NCBI GenBank assembly: GCA_033439255.1 | Contig: CM065885.1 | Span: forward strand, 558,001 to 622,000 | Direction: 5' to 3' | Source of the DNA: Hericium rajendrae | Taxonomy: Eukaryota; Basidiomycota; Agaricomycetes; Russulales; Hericiaceae | DNA: 64,000 nt | In this document: piece after piece, positions 12,284 to 22,337 of the stretch | How the letters are laid out: each line of letters begins with the position of its first letter | Numbering within the stretch: the first letter of the stretch is position 1 | Notes under the pieces: model-generated | Seen by the model: the letters and a program-made list of their open reading frames with translations, nothing else | Told to the model about the DNA's origin: nothing | The model's database searches: none | Made by a program: the position numbers and the translations under genes

Positions 12284-13273
12284 ATGTCCAACCCCGAGAT
12301 CGGCGTCAAACCTGCTCCCTTTGAGGGAGATCGTTCCAAGTCCAAGGAATTCCAGCTGCGTATTCGCTTATTCCTTCGTGCCAACTCTGTCAGGTATAAA
12401 GAGGATACCGCCCAGATCTCCCTCTTCCTCGACCTCTGCCAGGGCCCTATTGCCGGCCAGTGGGCCACCCAGCGTGTCGAGGAGATCCTTGAGGATGACG
12501 ATCTTGTGGCTGCAGCCACATCTCCAGCCCATGTCCCCCGCTACGCCAACCTCGCTGCCCTTCGAACTCGCTTCAATTTGGACTTCTCCCCCCTTGACGA
12601 CTCCAAGGACGCCTCCCATGCCATCCAGACCCTCCAGATGGGCACGCGCCCAGTAGTCGACTACATCACCGAGTTCGAGTCCTTCGCTCCTCGCACCGGC
12701 TACAACGATGTGGCCCTGATCGATTGGTTCCTGCATGGCCTCAACAGCGCCTTGCGAGATGATTGCCAGCGCAGCTACCCCACGCCCACCACCCTGGTTG
12801 AGTGGAAGGCAAGGGCCCGGGACAGGAATGCTGCCTACCTCATGCGCACCCGGTTCCAGAGTCCCCGCCCTACAACTGGGCGCGCCCCGGTGAGCACTCG
12901 CTCCCCTCAGTCCACATCTACTGGCCGATCCCGCACAGTTGCTGCTACAGGTGCCCCACTGCCCAAACTCTCGGAGCCTGACCGTGAGCGTCTCAGGCGT
13001 GAGGGTGGTTGCTTCCGCTGCCGCCAGAAGGGCCATGGCTTCCGCGACTGCCCCCTCAATGCCGACTCCAACCCCCGTGCCCCAATCCCTCGTGTCCGAG
13101 CGCTAGAAACCGGCTCTGCCCCGGGAGTAGCTCCAGAAGATGCAGCCGCCGCCCTCGCTGTCCCCGCCATCAACAGGTCCATCGCCGACTTATCGTCGCA
13201 GTTGAAGGACTTGAGTGAGGAAGAAAGGGAAGAGGCAAAAGCTGCATTAAAGGATATGGTTGAGGGTTTTTAA
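12284..13273 (+). CDS. Gag of the nested gypsy element (fossil)
   Basis: 329 codons from the ATG at 12284, although the frame is also open upstream. The central part is a retrotransposon Gag fold (NPEIGVKPAPFEGDRSKSKE through VDYITEFESFAPRTGY). The C-terminal part carries a CCHC zinc knuckle (CFRCRQKGHGFRDC) near residues 244-257, which binds element RNA in this family. It ends 24 bp before the annotated start of the Pol frame, which is in a different frame. It acts in the cytoplasm as the particle protein. Confidence 0.85.
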   Translation: MSNPEIGVKPAPFEGDRSKSKEFQLRIRLFLRANSVRYKEDTAQISLFLDLCQGPIAGQWATQRVEEILEDDDLVAAATSPAHVPRYANLAALRTRFNLDFSPLDDSKDASHAIQTLQMGTRPVVDYITEFESFAPRTGYNDVALIDWFLHGLNSALRDDCQRSYPTPTTLVEWKARARDRNAAYLMRTRFQSPRPTTGRAPVSTRSPQSTSTGRSRTVAATGAPLPKLSEPDRERLRREGGCFRCRQKGHGFRDCPLNADSNPRAPIPRVRALETGSAPGVAPEDAAAALAVPAINRSIADLSSQLKDLSEEEREEAKAALKDMVEGF

Positions 13274-13296
13274 AGCGCCCCCCGGTCACGTCGTCC

Positions 13297-16200
13297 GTGG
13301 GTGGCAAGAAACATTTCTTTGATCCGTCGAATCGCTTCTCTGTACTATCCGACCCCTGTGAGCAATCGTATCCATCGTCTTTGCGCATGTCCGCTATCAC
13401 GCCCAACCGTCAGACACCGTCCATTACGCTCCAGGCCAAGATTATCACTGCCCCGATCAAGAAACAAATCGACGCTGAGGCACTTCTCGATAGTGGTGCA
13501 GAAGGCATCATTATGCACCCCGAGTTTGCCAAGAAACACCAGTTCCCCCTCAAGAAACTCCCTAAACCCTTTCCCGTTCGCAACGTGGACAACTCCGAAA
13601 ACATCATGGGCTGGGTCCGCTATTCAGTCAACCAGAACATCCGCATTTACGCCAAGGACTCGACGTCCTTTCATGAGGAGACAGCTGAGTTCTATCTCGT
13701 TGATATTGGTGACTACGACATTATCCTTGGGACCGATTGGTTACAGGAACACAACCCTGAAATTGATTGGGTCTCTCGTCGTGTCGACATGACTCGCTGC
13801 CCTCCCTCTTGCACTCTGAATAAACCCCCGGTCAAGAACCTGTCCACTCGCACTGAACGCCGTCACTCAGCCCCTCGTCCACCAGTCCTCAGCACTGCTG
13901 CAGTACTGCTCCCCCCACCTTGCCCCCCTCCATTGCTCCCACTGCCCCCACCATTTGTTGCTGCTCCCCTTCCCAAATACGTGATCCCCGCTCGCCGAGT
14001 CCAAGGTGTCCGCCTTCGCCGCATCCACCTGTCCAAAGTCCCTGCACGTCTATTCACTGAGGACGATGACCCCCGACCTAATGTCGATGACGACTGGGTT
14101 GAAGAGGGCCTTCGTCTAGCTGGTGTTCTCCCTGACTGGGACACACCACCCCCACCAGACGATGACCCCGACTATCAACACACCATCCGTATCCGTCGCT
14201 CTTTCACCAATGCTCAGAAACTGGCGGAGCGCGTGGCCACTCGTGTTGCAGAGAAGTCCTTTGCTGAGATGGTTCCCCCTCAGTATCAGGATTTCCAACC
14301 CGTCTTCGACGAGGAATCCTCCCATCGCCTCCCCGAACGTCGCCCTTGGGATCACGCCATTGACCTGAAAGATGGTTTTGAACCTCGTTCATGCAAAGTC
14401 TATCCCATGGCTCCTACCGAGCAGGAAGACCTTGATTCATTCCTTGATGACCAGGTCAAGAAAGGCTACATCCGTCCTTCCAAATCCCCTATGGCGAGTC
14501 CCTTCTTCTTTATCAAGAAAAAAGATGGAAAACTACGCCCCGTCCAGGACTATCGCACCCTCAACAAAGGCACCATCAAGAATGAATATCCCCTGCCCCT
14601 CATCTCTGAACTCGTTGACAAGCTCAAGGGTGCCAAAGTCTTCTCCAAGATGGACGTTCGTTGGGGTTACAACAACGTTCGCATCAAGGAGGGCGACGAA
14701 TGGAAAGCCGCCTTCAAAACCAACCGTGGTCTCTTTGAACCCCTGGTGATGTTTTTTGGTCTTACAAACTCCCCTGCCACGTTCCAAGGAATGATGAATG
14801 AACTTTTCAAGGATCTCATCGACACGGGCAAAGTCGTCATCTACATGGACGATATCCTCATTTTCACCGAAACCCTCGAAGAACATCGCGACCTTGTGCG
14901 CAAGGTCCTCCAACGCCTCCAGGACAATGACCTCTTCCTCAAACCAGAGAAGTGCTCGTTCGAGCAGCCCTCAGTTGAGTTCCTCGGTCTCATCGTCTCC
15001 CATAACACGCTCGCCATGGACCCCGTCAAGGTTGCAGGCATCGCTGAATGGCCTGCCCCCCGTAACGTCAAGGACGTCCAGTCCTTTGTTGGCTTTGGCA
15101 ACTTCTATCGACGCTTCATCCAGGACTTCTCCAAAGTCGCCCGTCCCATGTTTGACCTTACCAAGAAAGACCATCCTTGGGCCTGGTCTGCTGAATGTCA
15201 ACATGCCTTTGAGGCTCTTAAAGCTGCGTTCACCTCGTCCCCAGTCCTTATCATGCCTGACCCGTCCAAACCCTACTTGGTTGAGGTCGATGCCTCAGAC
15301 TATGCCACAGGAGGTATCCTATCCCAGCGCGGGGAGGACGAGCAATGGCACCCTGTTGCTTACATCTCCAAGGCCTTCACCGCCCCCGAACGCAACTACG
15401 ACATCTATGACAAGGAACTCCTGGCCATCATCCGCGCCCTCGAAGCCTGGCGCCACTACCTGGAAGGTTCTCCCCATACTGTGGAGATCTGGACCGACCA
15501 TAAGAACCTGGAATACTTCAAGTCTGCCCAAAAGCTGAGTCGTCGTCAGGCTCGCTGGGCTCTCTTCCTCACTCGTTTCGACTTCACCCTGATCCACAAA
15601 CCCGGTATTCATCACCGGCCAGATGCCATGTCGAGACGACCTGACCATAGAGAGGGGGTGGATGACGACAACTCCGATCGTGTCCTCCTCGACCCCAAGT
15701 ACTTCCAGATCCGTGCTACACGTCCAGCTGCTGTCAAGTCCATTGGCAATGCTGATCTTCGCCAACGCATTCGCAATGCCAAGACCAAGGACATTGAGGT
15801 TGTTCAAGCCCTTGATGTGATCCTGAACAATGGTCCTCGTTCCCTCGTCAAGAACCTCCAAGAATGGAACTACGAGGATGGCCTCATCCTCTTTCGTGGC
15901 AAAGTCTACATCCCTGCTGACAAGGACCTTCGTCGGGACATCGTCAAGCTGCATCATGACACCCCCATGGCTGGTCACCCAGGACGCTACAAGACCTATG
16001 AGCTCCTCAGTCGCAACTACTGGTGGCCCGGTATGTCTGTCTTCGTCCGTGATTATGTTGATGGCTGTGCTACCTGCCAGGCCACCAAGGTTCAAAATCA
16101 CCGCCCTCATGTTGAAACAATTCCCAATGCCATCCCTACCCGTCCCTTCCAAGACATTACCTCGGACTTCATCGTCAAACTCCCAGAATGCCAAGGCTGT

Positions 16201-17403
16201 GACTCCATCAATGTGGTCGTCGACCGTTTTACAAAGCATGTCTCCTTCACTCCTTGTAAAGAGACCATTACCAGTGATGGCACAGTCGACATCCTTTTTG
16301 ACAGGATTTATCGGAACTACGGCCTCTGGGAACGCCTCATCTCTGATCGTGGCCCACAGTATGCAGGCAAAGTCATGCGTGGCGTCTTCGACAAACTTGG
16401 TATCAAGTCCTCCCTCAGCACCGCCTATCATCCACAGACCGACGGCGAGTCAGAACGCGTCAATCAAGAACTCGAGCAGTTCCTTCGTACCTTCTGCAAC
16501 TACCGTCAGGATGATTGGGTCCAATGGCTCCCTTATGCTGAGTTCTCGCACAACCACCGTATCCACAGCGCCACTAACCGAGCTCCATTTGAAATGCTCC
16601 TCGGCTATATTCCCACTGCCATCCCCACTGTCAACCCCACATCGTCTACACCCGCCGTCGAGGATCGTTTCCGTCACCTCGAACAACTTCGCACTGAGGT
16701 CCAGGCCAGCCTTCAAACAGCTGCTGATCTCATGAAGCGCAACAACCAGGACCATATGCACGACACCATCCACTTCCAGGTTGGTGACAAGGTCTGGCTC
16801 GATGGCAAGAACATCAAAACCACGCGACCCAAAGCTAAGCTTGCTGATCGACGCCTGGGACCTTTCGAAATCACTGACGTCCTGGGCCCAGTCTCTTATC
16901 GACTGAAGCTACCGCCCACCTGGCGTATCCACCCGGTGTTCCACACATCCCTGTTGTCCCCTTACAAGGAAACCGACGCTCATGGTCCCAACTTCCCTGC
17001 ACCACCACCTGACCTTGTGGAGGGCGAGGAAGAGTACGAAGTTGAGTCTGTCCTCGATGCTCGTCTCACCCGGAACAAACGCGGCATTGAATACCTCGTC
17101 AAATGGGCAGGCTACCCTGATTCGGAAAATCAGTGGCTTTCACGTACCTCCCTTTCCAATGCCCATGGTGCAATCACCGACTTCTACACCCGCCATCCGC
17201 ATGCACTCAAGGCTCCCAATCTTCGTGGACTCATCTACCTCGACCCCGTCCATGCTCATCACGCACTCCAGGCGAAAGTGCGTCTTAGAGAGGGGGTGAT
17301 GTCACGGATCGCTCCACTTCTCTCCGCCTTCTTCTCTGCCATCAAGGCATCGCGTCGGTCATGTGCTCCAGCAGCCCCATCACATGTTCACTTCCTCACA
17401 TGA
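13297..17403 (+). CDS. Pol of the nested gypsy chromovirus (fossil, looks whole)
   Basis: 1,368 codons. In order: aspartic protease (LLDSGAEGIIMHPEF, D near residue 65); reverse transcriptase with YMDD at residues 516-519; RNase H (VEVDASDYATGGILS); an integrase zinc domain (HHDTPMAGHPG to CATCQ); integrase core (the second Asp in LISDRGPQYAG, the Glu in HPQTDGESERVNQEL); a GPF/Y module (RRLGPFEITDVLG); and a chromodomain (EVESVLDARLTRNKRGIEYLVKWAGY) from about residue 1247. Chromodomains in this clade steer integration toward marked chromatin (family knowledge). The frame continues about 100 bp into the 3' LTR, so the last 35 residues or so are LTR-encoded. The 13297 start is a GTG; translation is expected to enter from Gag. 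Confidence 0.92.
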   Translation: MGGKKHFFDPSNRFSVLSDPCEQSYPSSLRMSAITPNRQTPSITLQAKIITAPIKKQIDAEALLDSGAEGIIMHPEFAKKHQFPLKKLPKPFPVRNVDNSENIMGWVRYSVNQNIRIYAKDSTSFHEETAEFYLVDIGDYDIILGTDWLQEHNPEIDWVSRRVDMTRCPPSCTLNKPPVKNLSTRTERRHSAPRPPVLSTAAVLLPPPCPPPLLPLPPPFVAAPLPKYVIPARRVQGVRLRRIHLSKVPARLFTEDDDPRPNVDDDWVEEGLRLAGVLPDWDTPPPPDDDPDYQHTIRIRRSFTNAQKLAERVATRVAEKSFAEMVPPQYQDFQPVFDEESSHRLPERRPWDHAIDLKDGFEPRSCKVYPMAPTEQEDLDSFLDDQVKKGYIRPSKSPMASPFFFIKKKDGKLRPVQDYRTLNKGTIKNEYPLPLISELVDKLKGAKVFSKMDVRWGYNNVRIKEGDEWKAAFKTNRGLFEPLVMFFGLTNSPATFQGMMNELFKDLIDTGKVVIYMDDILIFTETLEEHRDLVRKVLQRLQDNDLFLKPEKCSFEQPSVEFLGLIVSHNTLAMDPVKVAGIAEWPAPRNVKDVQSFVGFGNFYRRFIQDFSKVARPMFDLTKKDHPWAWSAECQHAFEALKAAFTSSPVLIMPDPSKPYLVEVDASDYATGGILSQRGEDEQWHPVAYISKAFTAPERNYDIYDKELLAIIRALEAWRHYLEGSPHTVEIWTDHKNLEYFKSAQKLSRRQARWALFLTRFDFTLIHKPGIHHRPDAMSRRPDHREGVDDDNSDRVLLDPKYFQIRATRPAAVKSIGNADLRQRIRNAKTKDIEVVQALDVILNNGPRSLVKNLQEWNYEDGLILFRGKVYIPADKDLRRDIVKLHHDTPMAGHPGRYKTYELLSRNYWWPGMSVFVRDYVDGCATCQATKVQNHRPHVETIPNAIPTRPFQDITSDFIVKLPECQGCDSINVVVDRFTKHVSFTPCKETITSDGTVDILFDRIYRNYGLWERLISDRGPQYAGKVMRGVFDKLGIKSSLSTAYHPQTDGESERVNQELEQFLRTFCNYRQDDWVQWLPYAEFSHNHRIHSATNRAPFEMLLGYIPTAIPTVNPTSSTPAVEDRFRHLEQLRTEVQASLQTAADLMKRNNQDHMHDTIHFQVGDKVWLDGKNIKTTRPKAKLADRRLGPFEITDVLGPVSYRLKLPPTWRIHPVFHTSLLSPYKETDAHGPNFPAPPPDLVEGEEEYEVESVLDARLTRNKRGIEYLVKWAGYPDSENQWLSRTSLSNAHGAITDFYTRHPHALKAPNLRGLIYLDPVHAHHALQAKVRLREGVMSRIAPLLSAFFSAIKASRRSCAPAAPSHVHFLT

Positions 17404-17722
17404 CCTGGGGCTATCCTTCACCCATGCCCTTGTTCCCCTTTGGGACATCCTATTGTTCTCCCTCCCATTGTTCTCCTTTTGGCCACCATTGTTCTCACTC
17501 TATTGTTCGACCCGTTATGGTGTCCATTGTTCTTTTCCCATTGTCGTCCCAGTACTTATAGGCTCCCTGTCGCTCGCCTACTTCCCTAGATTGTCCATTT
17601 CGTCTGTACCGTACTGTACCTCCAATACAGGTCACTGCGCTGCTAGTCGCTCTCTGCTCTCTCACTCCCATCATCGCTGGTGACTTGGGTGGTTCTCTGC
17701 TGTCTACGACCGAGTCTTGACA
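17300..17722 (+). repeat. 3' LTR of the nested gypsy element
   Basis: 423 bp, with no difference seen from the 5' LTR. It follows the purine tract and is followed by the target copy TCTAT at 17723-17727. Confidence 0.95.
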
Positions 17723-18074
17723 TCTATGACAATACCGAGCAGTTAGACTCAGTGATAGGAGAATTCACTTCTATTGATTATGTACCTATGACAATACCGA
17801 GCAGTTAGACTGCCCGCGGAGTAAGTACATTGCCAATCAATTAAAGAAGAGTATTGTCGCGTACCTCAGTGATAGGAGAATTCACTGAGGTACACATCGC
17901 GTAAACTCGTGCCTACATTAACGGCGCGAGTGGCTGATGATAACTGTACAGTAGCGTACGTAATCGAACTGGGCTCCAGGCCCGAACATCTAATCTATAG
18001 ACAAAGAAACAGATAAGATGAGATTCGCACTTAGCGTGCTTTTGGTCGAACGGGCGTTTGCCCCGATCTCAATA
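17723..18074 (-). repeat. copia element 2, 3' LTR, remaining part
   Basis: Bases 17723-17727 are the target copy and 17728-18074 complete the 379 bp LTR, ending CTCAATA. There are internal direct repeats: CTATGACAATACCGAGCAGT at 17724 and 17786, and CAGTGATAGGAGAATTCACT near 17750 and 17870. One difference from the right-hand LTR was seen. Confidence 0.9.
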
Positions 18075-18081
18075 GACCCCT

Positions 18082-20883
18082 TCAAACCTCGTGCGGCCCA
18101 ATCCCAACTAACCCTCGCATCTTTTCCACCTTCGGGCGTGCCAGCGCCTTCGTGAATATATCCGCGGCCATTTCGGCAGTCGGGCAGTAGACAAGATCGA
18201 CTTGGTCTCGCTCCACGACGTCGCGTATGAAGTGATACCGGATCGAGATGTGTTTCATACGAGAATGGAATATATTGTCTTGCGCGAGCGTGATCGCCGA
18301 TTGATTGTCGCAGAAGAGCGTTGTCGGCTTGTCGAATTGGCCGATGATCTCGCCGAGGATCGCGCGGATCCACAAGACTTCCTTGGCGGCATGCGTCATG
18401 GCGATGTATTCGGCTTCGGTGCTCGAGAGTGCGACAACCGACTGCTTCTTGGATGACCAAGAGACGGCGCCGCCATCAACGAGAAAGACAAATCCCGAAA
18501 TTGAGTGCCTGTGATCGTTAGATCCCCAATCTGCATCGGAATACCCAACTATACCACCCTCTGAATCTTCGCCGTAAGTCAGCCACTCGTCCCTCGTGGT
18601 CTTCAGGTACCGTATGACGCGCTTCGCGGCTTCCCAATGCGCGCGTCCCGGGTTGTGCATAAACTGGGACAGTGTCGTTACTGCGTACGCCTTGTCGGGC
18701 CGTGTGCCGAGCGCCGCATACATCAACGAGCCGACCGCCTCGCGGTAAGGCACATTTTGCATGTCTTCGTATTGGCGCGGGGCCGACGGGGACTGGGCGT
18801 CGGATAAGGCGAATGACGGATCGAGCGGCGTCGATAGCGGTCTTGCGTCGTCGAGATTGAAACGCGAAACGATCGTGTCGATGTACGCACTTTGTGACAT
18901 GGACAGGGTACGGGCCCCCCGGTCGCGTCGAATCTCGATGCCAAGGAGCCAGTGGAGCTCCCCGAGATCGGTCATATCGAAGCGCGATTTGAGTCCGTCC
19001 TTGACGTGGGTCATGACGTCGACCGAATTTGTGGCGATAGCGAGATCGTCAACCGAAACTGCGACGATCGCGATGTCGCCGTTCTCGCCGTGCCTGAAGA
19101 AGACCGAATGATCGACCGAGGATCGCGTGAAGCCCATGTCCAAAAATGCGGCACAGAGCTTCTTGTACCAGCGGCGCCCCGCCTGCTTTAGCCCGTAAAT
19201 GGGTTTGAATAAATGACATACTTTATTCTCCTGCCCGGGGGCAGGAAAACCTGGGGGCTGCTTCATGTAGATTTCCTCTTCGAGATCACCGTTCAGGTAC
19301 GCGTTCTTCACGTCCATTTGATGGAGCTCGTAATTGAAACGGGCGGCGAGAGCGCTGACGAGACGGACTGACGCGAGCTTAGCAACGGGGGCAAAAGTAT
19401 CTGTAAAGTCAATGCCCGGGATCTGAGAGAAGCCCTGAGCGACCAATCGTGCCTTGTATTTGCTGATCGCACCGGCGGCATCTCGTTTGATCTTGAATAC
19501 CCATTTGCTGCCGACGACGTTGGCGCCGGCCGGCTTCTCGGTAAGTTCCCACGTTCCCATCTTCTCGAGCCTCTCCAACTCATCCTTTATTGCTGCCTCC
19601 CACTCCGGCCAGTCCTCCCTCGCCTTTGCCGCGTTCACCGTGTGCGGCTCGTCGCCGGTCGCCGGCGTCGCGGCCAATCCCCACTCAACACCGTCTGCGG
19701 ATAGACGGAGGAGGAATTCCTCTTCGTCGTCCGAGTCGCGTTCTCCGCCGCTTGCGATCGCGTCGCTGAACGCGGCCTCACCCTTGTCCTCGCCCTCGCT
19801 CTCGCTTCCTGGGGCCGTGAAGTCCGGCGCGGCTTGCACGACGCGCATACCGCGCGGCAACGGAGGTGCACGCGGAAGTCCGGTAGTCGAACCGGCACCG
19901 GCTTGGAGTAGGCGGACGTAGCGGGAAGGCGCTATGGTGCGCCGCGCGCGAGGTGCGTCTGGTGCCATGGGTGGCGCGCTGCGTGTGCGCGGCGGGGTCT
20001 GCGGGGCGTGAGTCGGCGCAGTCGTGGTCGGCGGCTCGCTCTGGCGGGTTGCGGGCGCGGTCTGCGCGTTTGGCGCGGTCTTCGCGTCCTTCGGCGCGTC
20101 GGTCTTCGTGTCTTGCACGGCGGGCACGGTCGGTGGTGCGGCCACGGGGATAGTGCGATCCGGCGCGGGGGTATCCCTCAGCGCGGCGTCGTCCCCGTCT
20201 ATGGCGACCCATTCGTCCGGAGCCTGTCCGTCGAAAAGGTCGACGAGCCAGTCCTCGGCCGGCTCGTCGGTCATGGGCGGCAGCGCTGCGTCGTCCCAGA
20301 CGACGTTCCGCTCGACGGAAATCGAGCGCTTGCGCGGCCAATAGACCAGTATCCCCTTGCTTTCGCTACTGAATCCGACGAAACGGCCTTCGTCCGCTCG
20401 CGCGTCGAGCTTGCGCCGGTTCTCCATGCGCACCCACACGGGGCATCCCCATTCATGTAGGTCCGATAAGTCCGGCTTCTCGCCGAAGACGCGTTCGTAC
20501 GGGGTATGATCGCCCGTGACTTTCCCCCCGGTGCGGTTCCACAACCACACGGCATGTTGCATCGCGGCCGCCCAAAGGAATTTCGGCAGGCCGGAGGCCA
20601 ACAGCATGGCGAGGGCGCGTGTGACGCTGGTGCGGAAGAACCGCTCGGCAGCGCCATTCTGCGAAGACGAGTCGTGCACCGTTTTTTCGTGGTGCGTGCC
20701 CTTCGATTCGAGGTGTCCTTCGAACTCGGCACTTGTATATTCGCCGCCGCGGTCTGAGCGGAAGTTCTTGATGACAGTAACTCCCCCGGTGGACTTCGAC
20801 AAATTTCTCGTAGGCCACATATTTGGCGAACGCCTCGCTTTTGCGCCGGAGAAAGGAGATGAGGACCTCATAGGTCGCATCAT
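18082..20883 (-). CDS. copia element 2 Pol: integrase part, reverse transcriptase, RNase H (fossil)
   Basis: 933 codons. The N-terminal part is an integrase core (FRSDRGGEYTSAEFE, then SSSQNGAAERFFRT). A long proline/alanine/threonine-rich linker follows, then a copia-type reverse transcriptase (WVFKIKRDAAGAISKYKARL, DVKNAYLNGDLEEEIYMKQP, with VSVDDLAIA as the catalytic segment), and a Ty1/copia RNase H (GYSDADWGSNDHRHSISGF, STEAEYIAMTHAAKEVLWIR). The frame ends just before the purine tract. It is a catalytic polyprotein part of a fossil element; upstream pieces of the same polyprotein are annotated separately. Confidence 0.85.
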   Translation of the reverse strand: MMRPMRSSSPFSGAKARRSPNMWPTRNLSKSTGGVTVIKNFRSDRGGEYTSAEFEGHLESKGTHHEKTVHDSSSQNGAAERFFRTSVTRALAMLLASGLPKFLWAAAMQHAVWLWNRTGGKVTGDHTPYERVFGEKPDLSDLHEWGCPVWVRMENRRKLDARADEGRFVGFSSESKGILVYWPRKRSISVERNVVWDDAALPPMTDEPAEDWLVDLFDGQAPDEWVAIDGDDAALRDTPAPDRTIPVAAPPTVPAVQDTKTDAPKDAKTAPNAQTAPATRQSEPPTTTAPTHAPQTPPRTRSAPPMAPDAPRARRTIAPSRYVRLLQAGAGSTTGLPRAPPLPRGMRVVQAAPDFTAPGSESEGEDKGEAAFSDAIASGGERDSDDEEEFLLRLSADGVEWGLAATPATGDEPHTVNAAKAREDWPEWEAAIKDELERLEKMGTWELTEKPAGANVVGSKWVFKIKRDAAGAISKYKARLVAQGFSQIPGIDFTDTFAPVAKLASVRLVSALAARFNYELHQMDVKNAYLNGDLEEEIYMKQPPGFPAPGQENKVCHLFKPIYGLKQAGRRWYKKLCAAFLDMGFTRSSVDHSVFFRHGENGDIAIVAVSVDDLAIATNSVDVMTHVKDGLKSRFDMTDLGELHWLLGIEIRRDRGARTLSMSQSAYIDTIVSRFNLDDARPLSTPLDPSFALSDAQSPSAPRQYEDMQNVPYREAVGSLMYAALGTRPDKAYAVTTLSQFMHNPGRAHWEAAKRVIRYLKTTRDEWLTYGEDSEGGIVGYSDADWGSNDHRHSISGFVFLVDGGAVSWSSKKQSVVALSSTEAEYIAMTHAAKEVLWIRAILGEIIGQFDKPTTLFCDNQSAITLAQDNIFHSRMKHISIRYHFIRDVVERDQVDLVYCPTAEMAADIFTKALARPKVEKMRGLVGIGPHEV

Positions 20884-21142
20884 CCATTAACGTCATCGCG
20901 TACCGATGTCCCGCAAGCGACTCTATGTGCGCGGGGCCAAAAAGGTCCGATGAGACTAGTTCCCCATAGGTCGTCGATCGGGGACGCGATCGTTCCTTCG
21001 GGAATGGCACGCGGCGAATCTTCGCTTGTACGCAGGCTCGGCACAGCTCCATCTCCTGGAGGAGCGAATCGAGATCTATGCCGACGATCGCGCCGCGTTT
21101 GATAAGCGCTTTGGCCGCGTCGATTGACATGTGGCCCAGCCT
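20884..21142 (-). other. copia element 2, integrase N-terminal zinc region (fossil)
   Basis: Between the two large open segments the minus strand encodes recognisable integrase N-terminal sequence in an open stretch that overlaps the neighbouring segment (20453-21130, for example LCRACVQAKIRRVPFPKERS). It is part of the same element, which is broken in a few places. Confidence 0.6.
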
Positions 21143-22264
21143 TCAATGTAAGTCGGCCGCTGACAGCGTGAGAAGAGCGCTGTGTTCTTTATTGACAGCG
21201 ACGCTGGCGGCAAGCGCATCGGCAGGGCTGACGAATTTGTATAGGTTGTCAGCGCGGGGGATATGCGCGATAATCCGTCCGGCGGGGCTACGTATCTGAC
21301 AATGTCCGTCGCGGAACGTTGTCGAAAAGCCGGATGCGTCGATTCGGCTAATAGAAATCAACGTGAATGCTATACTTGGCGTATACAGTACATCCTTCAG
21401 GGTAATCCTGGTGACTGTGCTGCCATTCGGGAATGGAACTATGATGTCTCCTTGTCCCGTCGCGAAGAAGACGCGCTTGTCAGCGGCGACGATCGGTTTC
21501 GGCGTGATCTGATGGAAGTTGAGGAATTCCGATCGGAAGGGCGAATAATGATGGCTGGCGCCGGTGTCAATACATCGCGTCAGGTCCGATTCGGGGGTCG
21601 CGGCGGCTAGCGCTGAGAAGGCGAAATGGGTCTCGAGGGCGGCAGCGATGTTAGCTGCTCCCTTGTCCCCGGCGTCCTTATCCTTCCCGCTGCTCTTGCC
21701 TTTCCTGTCCGGTCCTTGCCCCTCCTTTCCTCCACCTTTCTGCCAGCAGTTCGCAGCGTCGTGGAATCTGCGCCCGCAGTTCGTACACTTGACGCCGTCG
21801 GGCTTCTTGCCGTTGCCGTTGCCGTTGCCGTGCGCGCCTCGGCTAGTCCCGCGCTTCTTTGGATCGAATGATGCGAGAAGCGCGGTATCGGCCTTCTCAA
21901 GCCGCGCCTTGATCGCACGGCGATCGAATTCCTCGTTGACATGAGAAATAATGGTCAGCGGCGGGATGGTCTTTCCGGTGATGCGAGCGGCCGAGAGCAT
22001 TGCTGATAGGACGGGGTCGTAGTCGGCGGGAAGGGAGGATAGAATTATTGCAGCGAAGTTGGTGTCATCTAATTTAGCTCCCATGCCTGCTAGCTCCTCC
22101 TTCATACGAAGCAAGGCGTCGAAGTGCTCGCGAACGTCGCCGCCAGCGTGGCAGCGCGTTTCCTGGAGTCTTCGCCGGAGATCGATTTTGACCATTTCGG
22201 TCTTGCCCTCGTACTCGTTACATACGGCGGACCATACTTCGTGCGCGCGATCGAGATCCTGCAC
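21143..22264 (-). CDS. copia element 2 Gag C-terminal half and protease (fossil)
   Basis: 373 codons. Gag-like helices (DVREHFDALLRMKEELAGMG) are followed by a zinc knuckle (CTNCGRRFHDAANC), a lysine/glycine-rich linker, and a protease with DTGASHHYSPF and the downstream conserved DVLYTPSIAFTLISI. The segment is cut off upstream by the TRIM insertion. Confidence 0.8.
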   Translation of the reverse strand: MQDLDRAHEVWSAVCNEYEGKTEMVKIDLRRRLQETRCHAGGDVREHFDALLRMKEELAGMGAKLDDTNFAAIILSSLPADYDPVLSAMLSAARITGKTIPPLTIISHVNEEFDRRAIKARLEKADTALLASFDPKKRGTSRGAHGNGNGNGKKPDGVKCTNCGRRFHDAANCWQKGGGKEGQGPDRKGKSSGKDKDAGDKGAANIAAALETHFAFSALAAATPESDLTRCIDTGASHHYSPFRSEFLNFHQITPKPIVAADKRVFFATGQGDIIVPFPNGSTVTRITLKDVLYTPSIAFTLISISRIDASGFSTTFRDGHCQIRSPAGRIIAHIPRADNLYKFVSPADALAASVAVNKEHSALLTLSAADLH

Positions 22265-22337
22265 GCGCAGAAGGAGTGATTCGGAGATCGTCGAGAAGAT
22301 CTGTTGTTTGACTGTGTACTCTTTTTGGAGCCACTGG

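Larger units (their letters stand above)
10624..17722 (+). mobile_element. Ty3/gypsy chromovirus, looks whole (fossil)
   Basis: A 7,099 bp element with 423 bp LTRs (10624-11046 and 17300-17722), starting TGTCACGG and ending TTGACA, that look identical by eye. The target duplication is TCTAT at 10619-10623 and 17723-17727. A primer site (TGGACAATCTC, 11049) lies two bases inside the 5' LTR and a purine tract (AGAGAGGGGGTGA) abuts the 3' LTR. Gag and Pol lie in different frames, as is common in this family, where a programmed frameshift joins them. Pol has protease, reverse transcriptase, RNase H, integrase and a C-terminal chromodomain. Identical LTRs and a perfect target copy point to a very recent insertion. 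It sits inside the 3' LTR of copia element 2. Confidence 0.95.

Noticed and set aside
15319-16431. A 370-codon minus-strand open frame
   Set aside because: It lies wholly antisense to the gypsy Pol gene and mirrors its codon structure; no family likeness.
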